In this document: in pieces, positions 16,238 to 22,970 of the stretch
How positions within the stretch are numbered: position 1 is the stretch's first letter
Layout: each line of letters opens with the position of its first letter
NCBI GenBank assembly: GCA_964392615.1
Contig: CAYMRB010000117.1
Coordinates: forward strand, 1 to 22,970
DNA length: 22,970 bases
Origin: CAYMRB01 sp964392615
Lineage (GTDB): Bacteria; Planctomycetota; UBA8108
Direction: 5' to 3'
Position numbers and translations under genes: made by a program
Notes under the pieces: model-generated
The model's database searches: none
Told to the model about the DNA's origin: nothing
Seen by the model: only the letters and a program-made list of their open reading frames with translations

Positions 16238-17547
16238 GCCAAGCGCTCCAGGTGATCCAGCTCCTCCCGGCACACGCTGCAAAACTCGCGCAGCGTCTCG
16301 ACGTCGATGTCGAGGCGCGGCTGCAGGCGCACCGTGCTCCAGTCATGGCCGCAGACGTAGCACAGGAAACCGCGCTTGTAGAGGCGCATGCACAGAAGCG
16401 GTCCGATCGACGGTCTGTCCGCGAAGTCAGGGAGTCCGAAGCTCTCGAAGGAAAGCCACGGATTCCCGACGTCGCGCAACTCGAGGCCGACCATCAAGCC
16501 GTCCCCATGGACCCGAGCGAAGAGCTCGCTGCCGTCGAGCGCGCGTTCGAGCTCGTCGCGAAGAACCTCTCCCTTGCGACGGGCGCTGTCGATCAGGGCG
16601 TCGTCGAGGAGGTCGAGGGCCGCGAGCCCCGCGACACAGGACAGGGCGTTGTAGCTGAACGTCGCGTTGTGCGACTCGGCGCTCTCGAATTCGCGGCCGT
16701 ACGCTTGGGAGAACACCTCGGCCGTCGTCAACACGGCCGAGATGGGCATCAGTCCGCCGCCGAGCGCCTTGGCCATGCAGACGACGGCCGGCCGGCGCGG
16801 CCACGTCGACGAGTACAGAAAGCGGCCGGAGCGCCCGAGCCCGGTCTGCACCTCGTCGGCGACGATCAGCGTTCCGGTCTCCTCGCACCTGGCACACAGG
16901 GCGGCGACGAACTCTGCGCTCAACGGCGAGACTCCGCAGGAGCCCTGGATCGGCTCGACGATCACCGCGGCGACATCCCCGGGCGCCAGCGCGGCGGCGA
17001 GGGCATCGACGTCGCCGGCAGGAATCGACGCGACACCGGGGAGGTGCGGCTCGAACGGGTCCCGGAAGGGCCCGGCGGGCATCAGCGCGGTCGCGCCGAA
17101 CGTGCAGCCGTGGTAGGCGCCCTCGAGCCCGATGAGCCGCGGTCGTCGCGTCGCCGCACGGCAGAGTTTCAGCGCCGCGTCGACGGAGTCCGCCCCGGTG
17201 CAGCCGAAGAACGCGCGCTCGTAGCCGCTGCGCTCGCACAGCGCTCGCGCGAAACGGCCGGCGAACGGATTGACGCGCGACGGGTACCAGGACGGAGCGT
17301 CGCTCTCGAGGAAGCTCCGGATCGCCTCTGTCACGGCCGGATGACGATGGCCGAGCGCCTGGGTGCCGTGGAAATCCTCGTACGTTCGATCCTCGTCATC
17401 GACGAGGGCGCCGCCGCGAGTCGCGACGTAGCGCATCGCCTCGCCCGAGAGCTGCGCTCGCTGGAAGATCAGCGGATTGACGAAGCGCCGGAACTCGTCG
17501 AAGCCCTTGCGGAGTATCTCTCGGTTCTCGGCTTCAGAGTCCGCCAT
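16234..17547 (-). CDS. AT1: class-III PLP-dependent aminotransferase
   Basis: The 437-residue product has full class-III (fold type I) features: GALVDDEDRTYEDFHG near the N-terminus, CTGADSVDAALKLCR, GAYHGCTFGA, VIVEPIQGSCG, the PLP aspartate in VADEVQTGLGRSG (Asp231) and the Schiff-base lysine in CMAKALGGG (Lys260). The length is normal for the class. Family members act on omega-amino groups, glutamate semialdehyde or various ketones, and the substrate here is unknown. The 5' end overlaps SDR1 by 14 bp and the stop overlaps the SDR2 start. It is paralogous to AT2 (9627-10952) and intact, so it could cover part of AT2's role if AT2 is inactive. The C-terminal region has a CSVC motif near the end that is not typical. 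Confidence 0.92.
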   Translation of the reverse strand: MADSEAENREILRKGFDEFRRFVNPLIFQRAQLSGEAMRYVATRGGALVDDEDRTYEDFHGTQALGHRHPAVTEAIRSFLESDAPSWYPSRVNPFAGRFARALCERSGYERAFFGCTGADSVDAALKLCRAATRRPRLIGLEGAYHGCTFGATALMPAGPFRDPFEPHLPGVASIPAGDVDALAAALAPGDVAAVIVEPIQGSCGVSPLSAEFVAALCARCEETGTLIVADEVQTGLGRSGRFLYSSTWPRRPAVVCMAKALGGGLMPISAVLTTAEVFSQAYGREFESAESHNATFSYNALSCVAGLAALDLLDDALIDSARRKGEVLRDELERALDGSELFARVHGDGLMVGLELRDVGNPWLSFESFGLPDFADRPSIGPLLCMRLYKRGFLCYVCGHDWSTVRLQPRLDIDVETLREFCSVCREELDHLERLA

Positions 17548-18313
17548 CGAACGCGATCTTCGCTCCAGTCATGAACGAGTTCTCGTCACAGACCAAGAAG
17601 GCCGCCGCGCGGGCGATCTCGTCGGCGCGCGCGAGTCTCCCGAGCGCGGACTGGTCGAGGTACTCGTCCACGCGATGCTGCGGCAGCATGGCGGAGAGGC
17701 CGTCCTCGAGAAGGCCGGGCGCGATCAGATTCACGCGGATGCCGTACCGTCCGACCTCCGACGCCAGCGCCTCCGTGAATCCGCGCAGCGCCGACTTCGT
17801 CGCCGCGTAGTGGATCGGCGATTCGATGGCCCGCTCCGACGCGAACGAGCCGACGTTCAGGATGCTCCCGCTCTTCGCTCGGTACATGTGTCGCAGCGCC
17901 GCGCGGGTGAAGAGGTAGGTTCCCTTGACGTTGACATCGAAGATCTCGTCCCACTCCTCCTCGTCGATCAGCGAGATCGGCAGGAGTTGATTGACGCCGG
18001 CGTTGTTGACGAGCACATCGATGCCGCCCCAATCGGCGACGAGCGCATCGACGACCTCCCTCGCATGCCGCCCGTCCGCGACCGTTCCCTTGAAGGACCG
18101 CGCGCGCTCCCGGCCGCGCTCGTCCGAGGCCTGTCGAATCTGCAGGAGAGCGTCCGCAGCGTCGTCTTCACTTCTCGAGAACGTGAACGCGACCAGCGCG
18201 CCGGAGCGAGCGAGCTCCGTCGCTATCGCCAGGCCGAGGCCACGCGAGCCGCCCGTGACGAGGCAACGTTTGCCTGCGAGCCGCTTGTCGTCGCTCGCCG
18301 TGGGGCCGCTCAT
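17534..18313 (-). CDS. SDR1: canonical short-chain dehydrogenase/reductase
   Basis: The 259-residue product has classical motifs: VTGGSRGLG, VNNAGVNQL, DVNVKGTYL, Ser156 in NVGSFAS, Tyr169/Lys173 in YAATK, and the C-terminal FDGGL. It is a probable NAD(P)H-dependent carbonyl reductase. It is a close paralog of SDR3, sharing LVNNAGV-Q-LP and LIAPGLLEDGL-type stretches. An insertion of about ten residues, rich in Arg and Glu (QASDERGRERARSF), distinguishes it. The ATG overlaps the TesL1 stop (ATGA), repeating the Tes-like/SDR coupling seen for TesL3 and SDR3. Confidence 0.9.
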   Translation of the reverse strand: MSGPTASDDKRLAGKRCLVTGGSRGLGLAIATELARSGALVAFTFSRSEDDAADALLQIRQASDERGRERARSFKGTVADGRHAREVVDALVADWGGIDVLVNNAGVNQLLPISLIDEEEWDEIFDVNVKGTYLFTRAALRHMYRAKSGSILNVGSFASERAIESPIHYAATKSALRGFTEALASEVGRYGIRVNLIAPGLLEDGLSAMLPQHRVDEYLDQSALGRLARADEIARAAAFLVCDENSFMTGAKIAFDGGL

Positions 18314-19842
18314 CGGACGTCCTCCGTCGGCGCTGCCTCCCTCGCGCGTCCGAAGTAGTCTCCGCCCCGTCGCTCACCCCACACCGCGGGCGGCATCTTG
18401 AACTCCGGCTGCTTGTCGCGATAGAGCACGTTGTAGTTGCACACGGGAATCACCGCGCCGTCGGCGAAGCAGTCCGCGTCGCAACACAGCGCCGCGCGCT
18501 CCGTGTCGAAGGTGTCCTCGTCCATGTGCGAGTGCACGTAGACCGCCTTGACCGCGCGCTCGCTTCGGCGTAGAGCTTCCTGTCGCGACAGCTGCCGCCC
18601 GCGAGGAAAGAGCTCCGCAAGAGTCGCCTTCAAGAGGGCCAGCGCCCGTTCGTCGTCCGGAGCGCCGCGCGACCAGAGGCGGTCGATCGCCTCCCGCAGA
18701 GCTCGCTCCAGCCGCGGTCCCGGCTCGAGGTAGAGGCGTTCGGCGAGGCACTCGGCCACGGTCGCGCGGTCGAGGAAGCGCGTGAACGGCAGCGGCCTGC
18801 CGCCAGCGGGGTCCATCAGCAGGTAGGCGATCTGGTAGCAGAGCGCGTGCGCGCAGGGCGACGGGACGAAGTCATCGACGGTCAGCCGACCGCCGGTCTG
18901 ATCTTCGATGGACTCCAGGACTTCGTAGATCGACACGCGACCGCTGCGGTCGAACGAGACACCTCCCTGACCGGTGTATGTAATCGTGTGAAACTCGATG
19001 TGGCGCACGTTCGGCCTCGAGACGGCGAGGTCGATCAATCGGCCCAGCTCGTGGTCGTTGTAGCCGCGCGTGACGACAGGGATCAGCGTCGTCCCGATCT
19101 CGTAGCGCTCGAGAAGATCCAGGCAGCGGAGCTTCACGTCGAGGAGGCGAGCGCCCTGCATCGCGTAGTCTGCCTCGGCATCGAAGGAGTCGAAGGCGAG
19201 AGCGACGCGCGCGCCGGTGGACGCGAGCCGCGCGACGAGGTCCTCGTCTCCGGCCAAGCGAATACCGTTCGTGCAGATCGACACCCGGTCGATTCCGGCC
19301 TCGGCGCTCGCCTCGAGGAACTCGAGAAAGTCCGGGTGGAGCGTCGGTTCGCCGCCCGTGAGATTGATCAGGTCGGGCATGCGGCCGTGAGCATCGCCGA
19401 GGTGACGAAGGATGTCGCGGAACTCCGCGATGCTCATGTGGAACGCGTCGTCGTTCTTGTTGTGAACGAAGCAGATCGGGCAGTCGAGGTCGCAGGAGCT
19501 GTTGATGTTGACGATCGGCAGCCGCGTGCGCTGCTCGTGGCTCGCGCAGGGCCCGCAGTCGAAGGGGCAGCCCCGGGAGACGTCCGTTTTCGGAGCGGGT
19601 GCACTAGCGAGCGGACGGAACGCGCGCATCGATTCGTACCAGCGTGCGTTCGTCGACAATCGTACGGACTGCTCGCCGTGGCGCTCACAGCGCTTGACCA
19701 TCCAGACCTCGCCGTCCTCCAGGGCCACGACCTCGGCGTCGAGACCGTTGTGGCACTCGCGGCACAGACTGGTCGTCCGGTGAAGCACGCGGACTGCCTG
19801 GCGGCGGCTGAGGTCGATTGACTCGGTCTCGATGCCCTGCAT
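18310..19842 (-). CDS. TesL1: radical SAM protein of the tetraether-synthase-like family, first gene of the operon
   Basis: The 510-residue product carries Cys27/30/52 in the N-terminal metal site (LCREC...RC), CPFDCGPC (Cys92, 96, 99), radical SAM CDLDCPIC (Cys117, 121, 124), TGGEP, a PCAHALC segment (Cys330, 335), and a C-terminal CCDADC...C pattern (Cys453, 454, 458, 468) with NYNVLYR. The cysteine found in TesL3's HSCLP segment is Arg107 here. It has a longer charged C-terminal tail of about 40 residues. It is closest to TesL2 within the window (NKNDDAFHMS, YTGQGGVSF). The ATG at 19842 has a GGAG about 11 bases upstream, and it faces a divergent methyltransferase gene across 148 bp, so the operon promoter is expected there. 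Confidence 0.87.
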   Translation of the reverse strand: MQGIETESIDLSRRQAVRVLHRTTSLCRECHNGLDAEVVALEDGEVWMVKRCERHGEQSVRLSTNARWYESMRAFRPLASAPAPKTDVSRGCPFDCGPCASHEQRTRLPIVNINSSCDLDCPICFVHNKNDDAFHMSIAEFRDILRHLGDAHGRMPDLINLTGGEPTLHPDFLEFLEASAEAGIDRVSICTNGIRLAGDEDLVARLASTGARVALAFDSFDAEADYAMQGARLLDVKLRCLDLLERYEIGTTLIPVVTRGYNDHELGRLIDLAVSRPNVRHIEFHTITYTGQGGVSFDRSGRVSIYEVLESIEDQTGGRLTVDDFVPSPCAHALCYQIAYLLMDPAGGRPLPFTRFLDRATVAECLAERLYLEPGPRLERALREAIDRLWSRGAPDDERALALLKATLAELFPRGRQLSRQEALRRSERAVKAVYVHSHMDEDTFDTERAALCCDADCFADGAVIPVCNYNVLYRDKQPEFKMPPAVWGERRGGDYFGRAREAAPTEDVR

Positions 19843-19990
19843 TCCAGTCTTCGCTCCACGGCCCTGAGTGCGCGTGCGGCGCGCACAGCCCCAGAGTCGG
19901 CCGGCGTCGAACGAAAGTCAACCGCAACGGATGGCTGTCCTTGCGCGGCCTTCGGCGGGAGAATGGTGCAACTCGAAACCGGAACAGCGC
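19843..19990. promoter_or_regulatory. Divergent intergenic region with perfect inverted repeat
   Basis: These 148 bp separate the first operon gene (leftward) and the methyltransferase (rightward), so promoters for both should be here. A perfect inverted repeat, GTGCGCG-TGCGG-CGCGCAC, lies at 19868-19886 (7-bp arms, 5-nt spacer). It could be an operator for a dimeric regulator or an RNA hairpin in the leader. I cannot assign -35/-10 boxes with confidence, and no regulator gene is in the window. Confidence 0.4.
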
Positions 19991-20611
19991 ATGGACTCGA
20001 CCAGATTCTGCTATCGCAGCTTCGGACCGATCGTCACGGCGTTGTGTGGCGTCGGTGCGGCGGCAGCTCTCTTCTGGGCCGTGCCGCACGCGCATGCGAG
20101 GTGGGTGCTGGCGGGCATCGCGCTCTTGCTCACGCTCCCTGCCGTCCGGGCCAGCTGGTCGTTTTGTCCGTGGTGGCCGACGCGAACGAGGGACTTCGAG
20201 CGCATTCGCGAGCTCGCCGAGCTCGACGGCGGAAGCGTGTTTTACGATCTCGGGGCCGGGGATGGACGCCTCGTCATCTACCTCAGCCGAGTGACCGACG
20301 CGCGCTGTGTCGGCATCGAGATCTCACCGTTCCATTTCCTCGTCGCGAAGACGCGTCAGCTGCTGGCTCGGACGGGTGATGTGTCGATCCGCCTCGGCGA
20401 TCTCTACAAGGCAGACCTGAGCCGCGCGGACGTGATCTACGTTTACGGCACGCCCTTCACCCTTCGCGGCCGCTTCACGGAGAAGCTGTTGCGCGACGGG
20501 AAGAAGGGCGCGCGGGTGATCTCCTACGCGTACGCCATCGAGGGGCTCGATCTCGTCGAGACGAGCCAGCCGGATCGCGGCTCGAGCGCGATCCATGTCC
20601 ACCGCCTTTGA
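19991..20611 (+). CDS. Membrane-anchored SAM-dependent methyltransferase (FAM173/KMT-like)
   Basis: The 206-residue product has two N-terminal hydrophobic segments (about 12-31 and 38-54), then a class-I methyltransferase domain with motif I YDLGAGDGRL (85-94), CVGIEIS at the motif II position and LGDLYKADL. Its compact size, the YVYGTPFTL segment and the GARVISYAYAI segment resemble small membrane-linked methyltransferases of the FAM173 (ATP-synthase c-subunit lysine methyltransferase) group. The start at 19991 has GGAAC upstream. The frame opens earlier (19868), but that part is intergenic-like. The substrate is unknown. Being divergent to the biosynthetic operon and membrane-bound, it could methylate the product or a membrane protein, but this is inference. 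Confidence 0.85.
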   Translation: MDSTRFCYRSFGPIVTALCGVGAAAALFWAVPHAHARWVLAGIALLLTLPAVRASWSFCPWWPTRTRDFERIRELAELDGGSVFYDLGAGDGRLVIYLSRVTDARCVGIEISPFHFLVAKTRQLLARTGDVSIRLGDLYKADLSRADVIYVYGTPFTLRGRFTEKLLRDGKKGARVISYAYAIEGLDLVETSQPDRGSSAIHVHRL

Positions 20612-20612
20612 G

Positions 20613-20649
20613 CTCGAAGCACTGGCACCGGAAACCGGTGATCTTCGAG
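20613..20649. terminator. Candidate bidirectional terminator hairpin
   Basis: Between two convergent genes lies a nested inverted repeat. The outer arms are CTCGAAG (20613-20619) and CTTCGAG (20643-20649). The inner arms are CACCGG and CCGGTG around an AAA loop (20626-20640). An asymmetric bulge separates the two stems. There is no T-tract on either side, so termination efficiency is uncertain. Confidence 0.5.
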
Positions 20650-20660
20650 ATCGCCGCTCG

Positions 20661-22316
20661 CTACGGCTCCTTCGCCGGGTTCTTCTCGACGAGCTCGATG
20701 GCCGCGTTGGCGAACCGCTTGCCGAGCGTCCGGTAGCCCTTCTTCGTGTAGTGCAGGTCGTCCTTGTCGCCGTTGAGGTCGTCGGTGTCGACCCACGTGT
20801 AGCGGGCGTTGCTCGCGGCGAACTCGACCTGCGCCTCGCGCACGCGGTCCCAGTCCCGGTAGGCCGCATTGGAGAAGTCGCTGAGCCTGCCGACCACGAC
20901 GTTGATGTCCTGCCGGTTCAGGTCCGCTCGCAATTGCGCGATCAGGCCCTCCAGGCTCGCCTTGTACACGGCGGCGTGGCCCTCGCGCGCGTCGCGCTCG
21001 CCCTGCATCCAGACGAACGAGATCGACGCGGGCTTCCTGTCGCCGACCGCGGCCTTCACCTTCTTCAGCAGGCGGTCGTAGAGGTCGCCGGTTCTTGCCG
21101 GCTTCTCGCCCTGCGCGGGCTTCCATTCTTTGTACCAACGTCGGATCGGCTGGCCGCCCATCGCGTCCTTGACGACGATCACGTCGTCGCCGGCGAACGC
21201 CTTGTTCACCGTCGGCGTGAACGAGATCTCCGGCGGCAGACCTGCCATGTTCGACTGCCCGGACAGGATGAACAGGTGAGTCTTGTCGCCTGGCGCGGCG
21301 AGAATCGGCGCATCCCAACCCGCGATGTCAGCTGGCCGCACGCCTTTTCGGAAACCGCCGAAAGAGAACGTGACGGGGTTATACGGGCCGACGAAGTCGA
21401 CGGGGCCATCGGGCTTGATCGCGCCTTCCATGCCGATGCACCACAGGCTCGCGTTCACGAGCATGCGCCGGAAGCCCTCGTTCAGGATGTCCTCCGACGC
21501 GCCGTGCGTCGTCGTGAAGACGCGACCGTCCTTCCCCGACTTCGCGCCGGTGTACGTGCGCACCCACGCGACCGGGAGCTCCTCCTTGCTCGTGTCGGGC
21601 TCGGCGTCGGGCGTCATGCCATTGAGGATGCGCCCCTTGGCGAGGATGACGCTCCCCTCGATTGGATCCGCTCGATAGCCGCCACACTGCGCGTGAACGT
21701 CCTTCACGCCGCGCAGCACCGGATGCTCGAGCTGGTCCTTCTCGAGCAGAAGGACCGAGCTCTGGCGGTGATTGCGCCCGTAGTGCCCGACCCAGTGCTC
21801 GCCGAGGACTTGGCGCCCGAAGCCGCCGCGGTAGTCGTCGTCCTTGTAGCGATCGGAGTATTTGTGAAACTTCTTGCCCGCCGCGATCTTGAACGCGTGC
21901 GTCGACGTGCGCAGACCGATCACCGGCTTGCCGGCGTCGAGATAGTCGACGATGTGCTGCATCTCCTCGTCCTTGAAGTCCTGAAACCTCAAGAACACGA
22001 CCATGAGGTCGGCCGTGCGGAGAGCTTCCAAGCCGGCGATGTGCGAGCTTCCGGGTTGGATGAAGCCCGTCGCGGGATCGGTCGTGAAGAAGCAGCTGCA
22101 CTTGAATCCGTAGCGCTTCGCCAGAATGCGCGCGAGCGCCGGAAGGGTCTCCTCGCCGCGGTACTCGTGGTCTCCCGCGATGAACACGATGTGCTTGCCG
22201 ACGCCTGGCCCGGTGTCGCCTTCGTAGACGACGAGGTGCGGGTTGTCGGCCGCATGGACCAGGGGCGCAATGAAAACTACACCTACGAGTGCCAGTAGCC
22301 GTGTGGCTGTCGTCAT
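20661..22316 (-). CDS. Secreted ThuA-like domain fused to SGNH/sialate O-acetylesterase-type domain
   Basis: The 551-residue product has an N-terminal signal peptide (MTTATRLLALVGVVFIAPL, likely cleavage after VHA). Residues about 25-310 match the ThuA/trehalose-utilisation-like fold related to class-I glutamine amidotransferases (VFIAGDHEYRGEET, DLMVVFLRF, PVIGLRTSTHAF, GEHWVGHYG). Residues about 345-551 form an SGNH hydrolase of the carbohydrate-esterase 6/sialate acetylesterase type, with SGQSNMAG (catalytic Ser355), WMQGERD and a DxxH block (Asp519, His522). A role in extracellular polysaccharide deacetylation or sugar processing is likely, and such proteins are common in Planctomycetota. 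The start at 22316 was chosen for the signal peptide and the purine-rich GAGAGGGAAC upstream. The gene is convergent with the methyltransferase and probably unrelated to the operon. Confidence 0.9.
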   Translation of the reverse strand: MTTATRLLALVGVVFIAPLVHAADNPHLVVYEGDTGPGVGKHIVFIAGDHEYRGEETLPALARILAKRYGFKCSCFFTTDPATGFIQPGSSHIAGLEALRTADLMVVFLRFQDFKDEEMQHIVDYLDAGKPVIGLRTSTHAFKIAAGKKFHKYSDRYKDDDYRGGFGRQVLGEHWVGHYGRNHRQSSVLLLEKDQLEHPVLRGVKDVHAQCGGYRADPIEGSVILAKGRILNGMTPDAEPDTSKEELPVAWVRTYTGAKSGKDGRVFTTTHGASEDILNEGFRRMLVNASLWCIGMEGAIKPDGPVDFVGPYNPVTFSFGGFRKGVRPADIAGWDAPILAAPGDKTHLFILSGQSNMAGLPPEISFTPTVNKAFAGDDVIVVKDAMGGQPIRRWYKEWKPAQGEKPARTGDLYDRLLKKVKAAVGDRKPASISFVWMQGERDAREGHAAVYKASLEGLIAQLRADLNRQDINVVVGRLSDFSNAAYRDWDRVREAQVEFAASNARYTWVDTDDLNGDKDDLHYTKKGYRTLGKRFANAAIELVEKNPAKEP

Positions 22317-22462
22317 GAGGTTCCCTCTCCCGTCGTTTGTACTCTTGCGTTCAGGTCCGCCCGTGTCGGTGGGCAACTGCCAGGATGAGCGAGATCGCTG
22401 CTGGCGGCAAGATCACTCCTCGACGATGCGAAAGCCGGCCGTCGCGGCGATCTCGAACAGCG

Positions 22463-22840
22463 TCACGCAATCCACGTTGCCGCTCGCGTGGACGACGGCC
22501 TCTTTGCGGCCGAGCGCCCCGCGTCCGTCTCCGGCCCGGGCTCCGACGTCAAGCGCCAGAACACCGTCCCCTCGTGGGGGCCTGCGCCGAGGTCCGTCGT
22601 CTGGGGGCAGCAGAACGCGTCGATGATCTCGCCTTCGTCCGAGCACGGATCGTACCGCTCGATGGTCCGTCGCCCTTCGGCACGCAGGACGGTCTGTCGG
22701 AAGAAGACCCCGCCGGCGTCCCGCGACGCACAGCAGCGCGACGTGCTCACGCCCGGAAGGTCCTGATCGGCGATGACTCGGAACGGAATCTCGATTCCGG
22801 TGCGCGCCTCGGCAAGGGTGAAGTCGCACCGCGCGTCCAT
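22463..22840 (-). CDS. Small cysteine-containing protein of unknown function, probably frameshifted
   Basis: From an ATG at 22840 the frame encodes about 125 residues with several cysteines (SRCCASRDAGG, YDPCSDEG, DAFCCPQTTDLG). The frame is open further upstream past the hairpin at 22883-22927 to the right edge, so the true start may be elsewhere. Translation looks natural until about 22550. The last part (RSAAKRPSSTRAATW) looks like off-frame sequence. In another minus-strand frame the end of the region reads KEAVVHASGNVDCVTLFEI and continues to a stop at 22413, which looks like genuine protein. A one-base indel near 22520-22580 would join the two. No family is recognised. It lies upstream of the ThuA/SGNH gene in the same direction. 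Confidence 0.4.
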   Translation of the reverse strand: MDARCDFTLAEARTGIEIPFRVIADQDLPGVSTSRCCASRDAGGVFFRQTVLRAEGRRTIERYDPCSDEGEIIDAFCCPQTTDLGAGPHEGTVFWRLTSEPGPETDAGRSAAKRPSSTRAATWIA

Positions 22841-22882
22841 GAACACCCAATGACAAGGAAGTGAACGGACGTATCCTCTACG

Positions 22883-22927
22883 ACTGGGTGGCTGGGGCAC
22901 CGCTACGCTATGCCCCAGCCACCCAGT
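22883..22927. repeat. Perfect 17-bp-stem hairpin, possible REP-like element
   Basis: The arms ACTGGGTGGCTGGGGCA (22883-22899) and TGCCCCAGCCACCCAGT (22911-22927) are exact reverse complements around an 11-nt loop. Neither side has a T-tract, so it is not a standard terminator. The form suits a palindromic interspersed (REP-type) repeat or the end of a mobile element. Only one copy is in this window, so repetition cannot be shown here. Confidence 0.6.
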
Positions 22928-22970
22928 AACGACTAGCACCAAAGCAGCCACTGCCCGAGAGAATTGCAGC

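Noticed and set aside
3373..19842. Classification as an anammox ladderane locus
   Set aside because: Fab-type genes with radical SAM enzymes recall it, but the Tes-like trio, aminotransferases and repeated SDRs are not part of the ladderane loci as I know them, and no anammox genes are present.
19868..19990. Earlier start for the methyltransferase
   Set aside because: The frame is open, but the sequence is Arg/Gln/Ser-rich with no hydrophobic or family character. The ATG at 19991 precedes the membrane segments and has an upstream GGA.
20595..22298. 567-codon plus-strand open frame
   Set aside because: Antisense to the ThuA/SGNH gene, whose signal peptide and catalytic motifs are clear. The antisense translation has no recognisable domain.
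22883..22927. Hairpin as a rho-independent terminator
   Set aside because: No run of T follows the stem on either strand, and the stem lies at no clear gene end.

Overview
The window is high-GC bacterial DNA and most likely comes from a member of the Planctomycetota. The evidence is a large exported protein of the planctomycete 'membrane-bound dehydrogenase' beta-propeller plus HEAT type at the left edge, and a secreted ThuA-like/SGNH-esterase fusion at the right. This assignment rests on gene families, not on a marker gene. No rRNA, tRNA, CRISPR array, transposase or integrase was seen.

Layout. Positions 1-2678 (minus) hold the 5' part of the propeller/HEAT gene, whose 3' end lies outside the window. 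Positions 2733-3437 (plus) encode a small multi-pass membrane protein. Positions 3373-19842 (minus) are one long, very compact gene run of 17 genes read from right to left, with many 4-bp start/stop overlaps. Position 19991 starts a divergent membrane-anchored methyltransferase (plus). Positions 20661-22316 (minus) are the ThuA/SGNH fusion. At 22413-22840 (minus) there is a poorly understood, probably frameshifted gene, followed by a perfect 17-bp-stem hairpin at 22883-22927.

The long run is the main item. In transcription order it encodes TesL1 (18310-19842), SDR1 (17534-18313), AT1 (16234-17547), SDR2 (15503-16237), TesL2 (13899-15392), TesL3 (12434-13897), SDR3 (11700-12437), SDR4 (10953-11696), AT2 (9627-10952, interrupted by an in-frame TAA), a fourth radical SAM enzyme (8617-9627), a FabZ-like dehydratase (8144-8620), a truncated ketosynthase-like protein without nucleophile (7326-8159), a complete FabF-type ketosynthase (6103-7329), a FabG-type reductase (5370-6116), a nitroreductase-family flavoprotein (4732-5373), an extended acyl carrier protein (4336-4725) and a membrane protein (3373-4296). 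TesL1-3 have the architecture of the MJ0619/COG1964 family, which includes archaeal tetraether lipid synthase (Tes), an enzyme that joins two lipid alkyl chains by C-C bond formation.

The operon seems to contain two copies of a four-enzyme module: Tes-like radical SAM, canonical SDR, active-site-degenerate SDR and class-III aminotransferase. A third Tes-like gene sits between the copies. Downstream lies a small type-II fatty-acid/polyketide set. My inference is a dedicated pathway in which an acyl chain is built on the operon's own ACP, processed by ketoreduction and transamination, and modified or coupled at unactivated carbons by several radical SAM enzymes. The product could be an unusual, possibly amino-functionalised or cross-linked, membrane lipid. 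I know of no described pathway with this gene set. The chemistry is a hypothesis from families and context.
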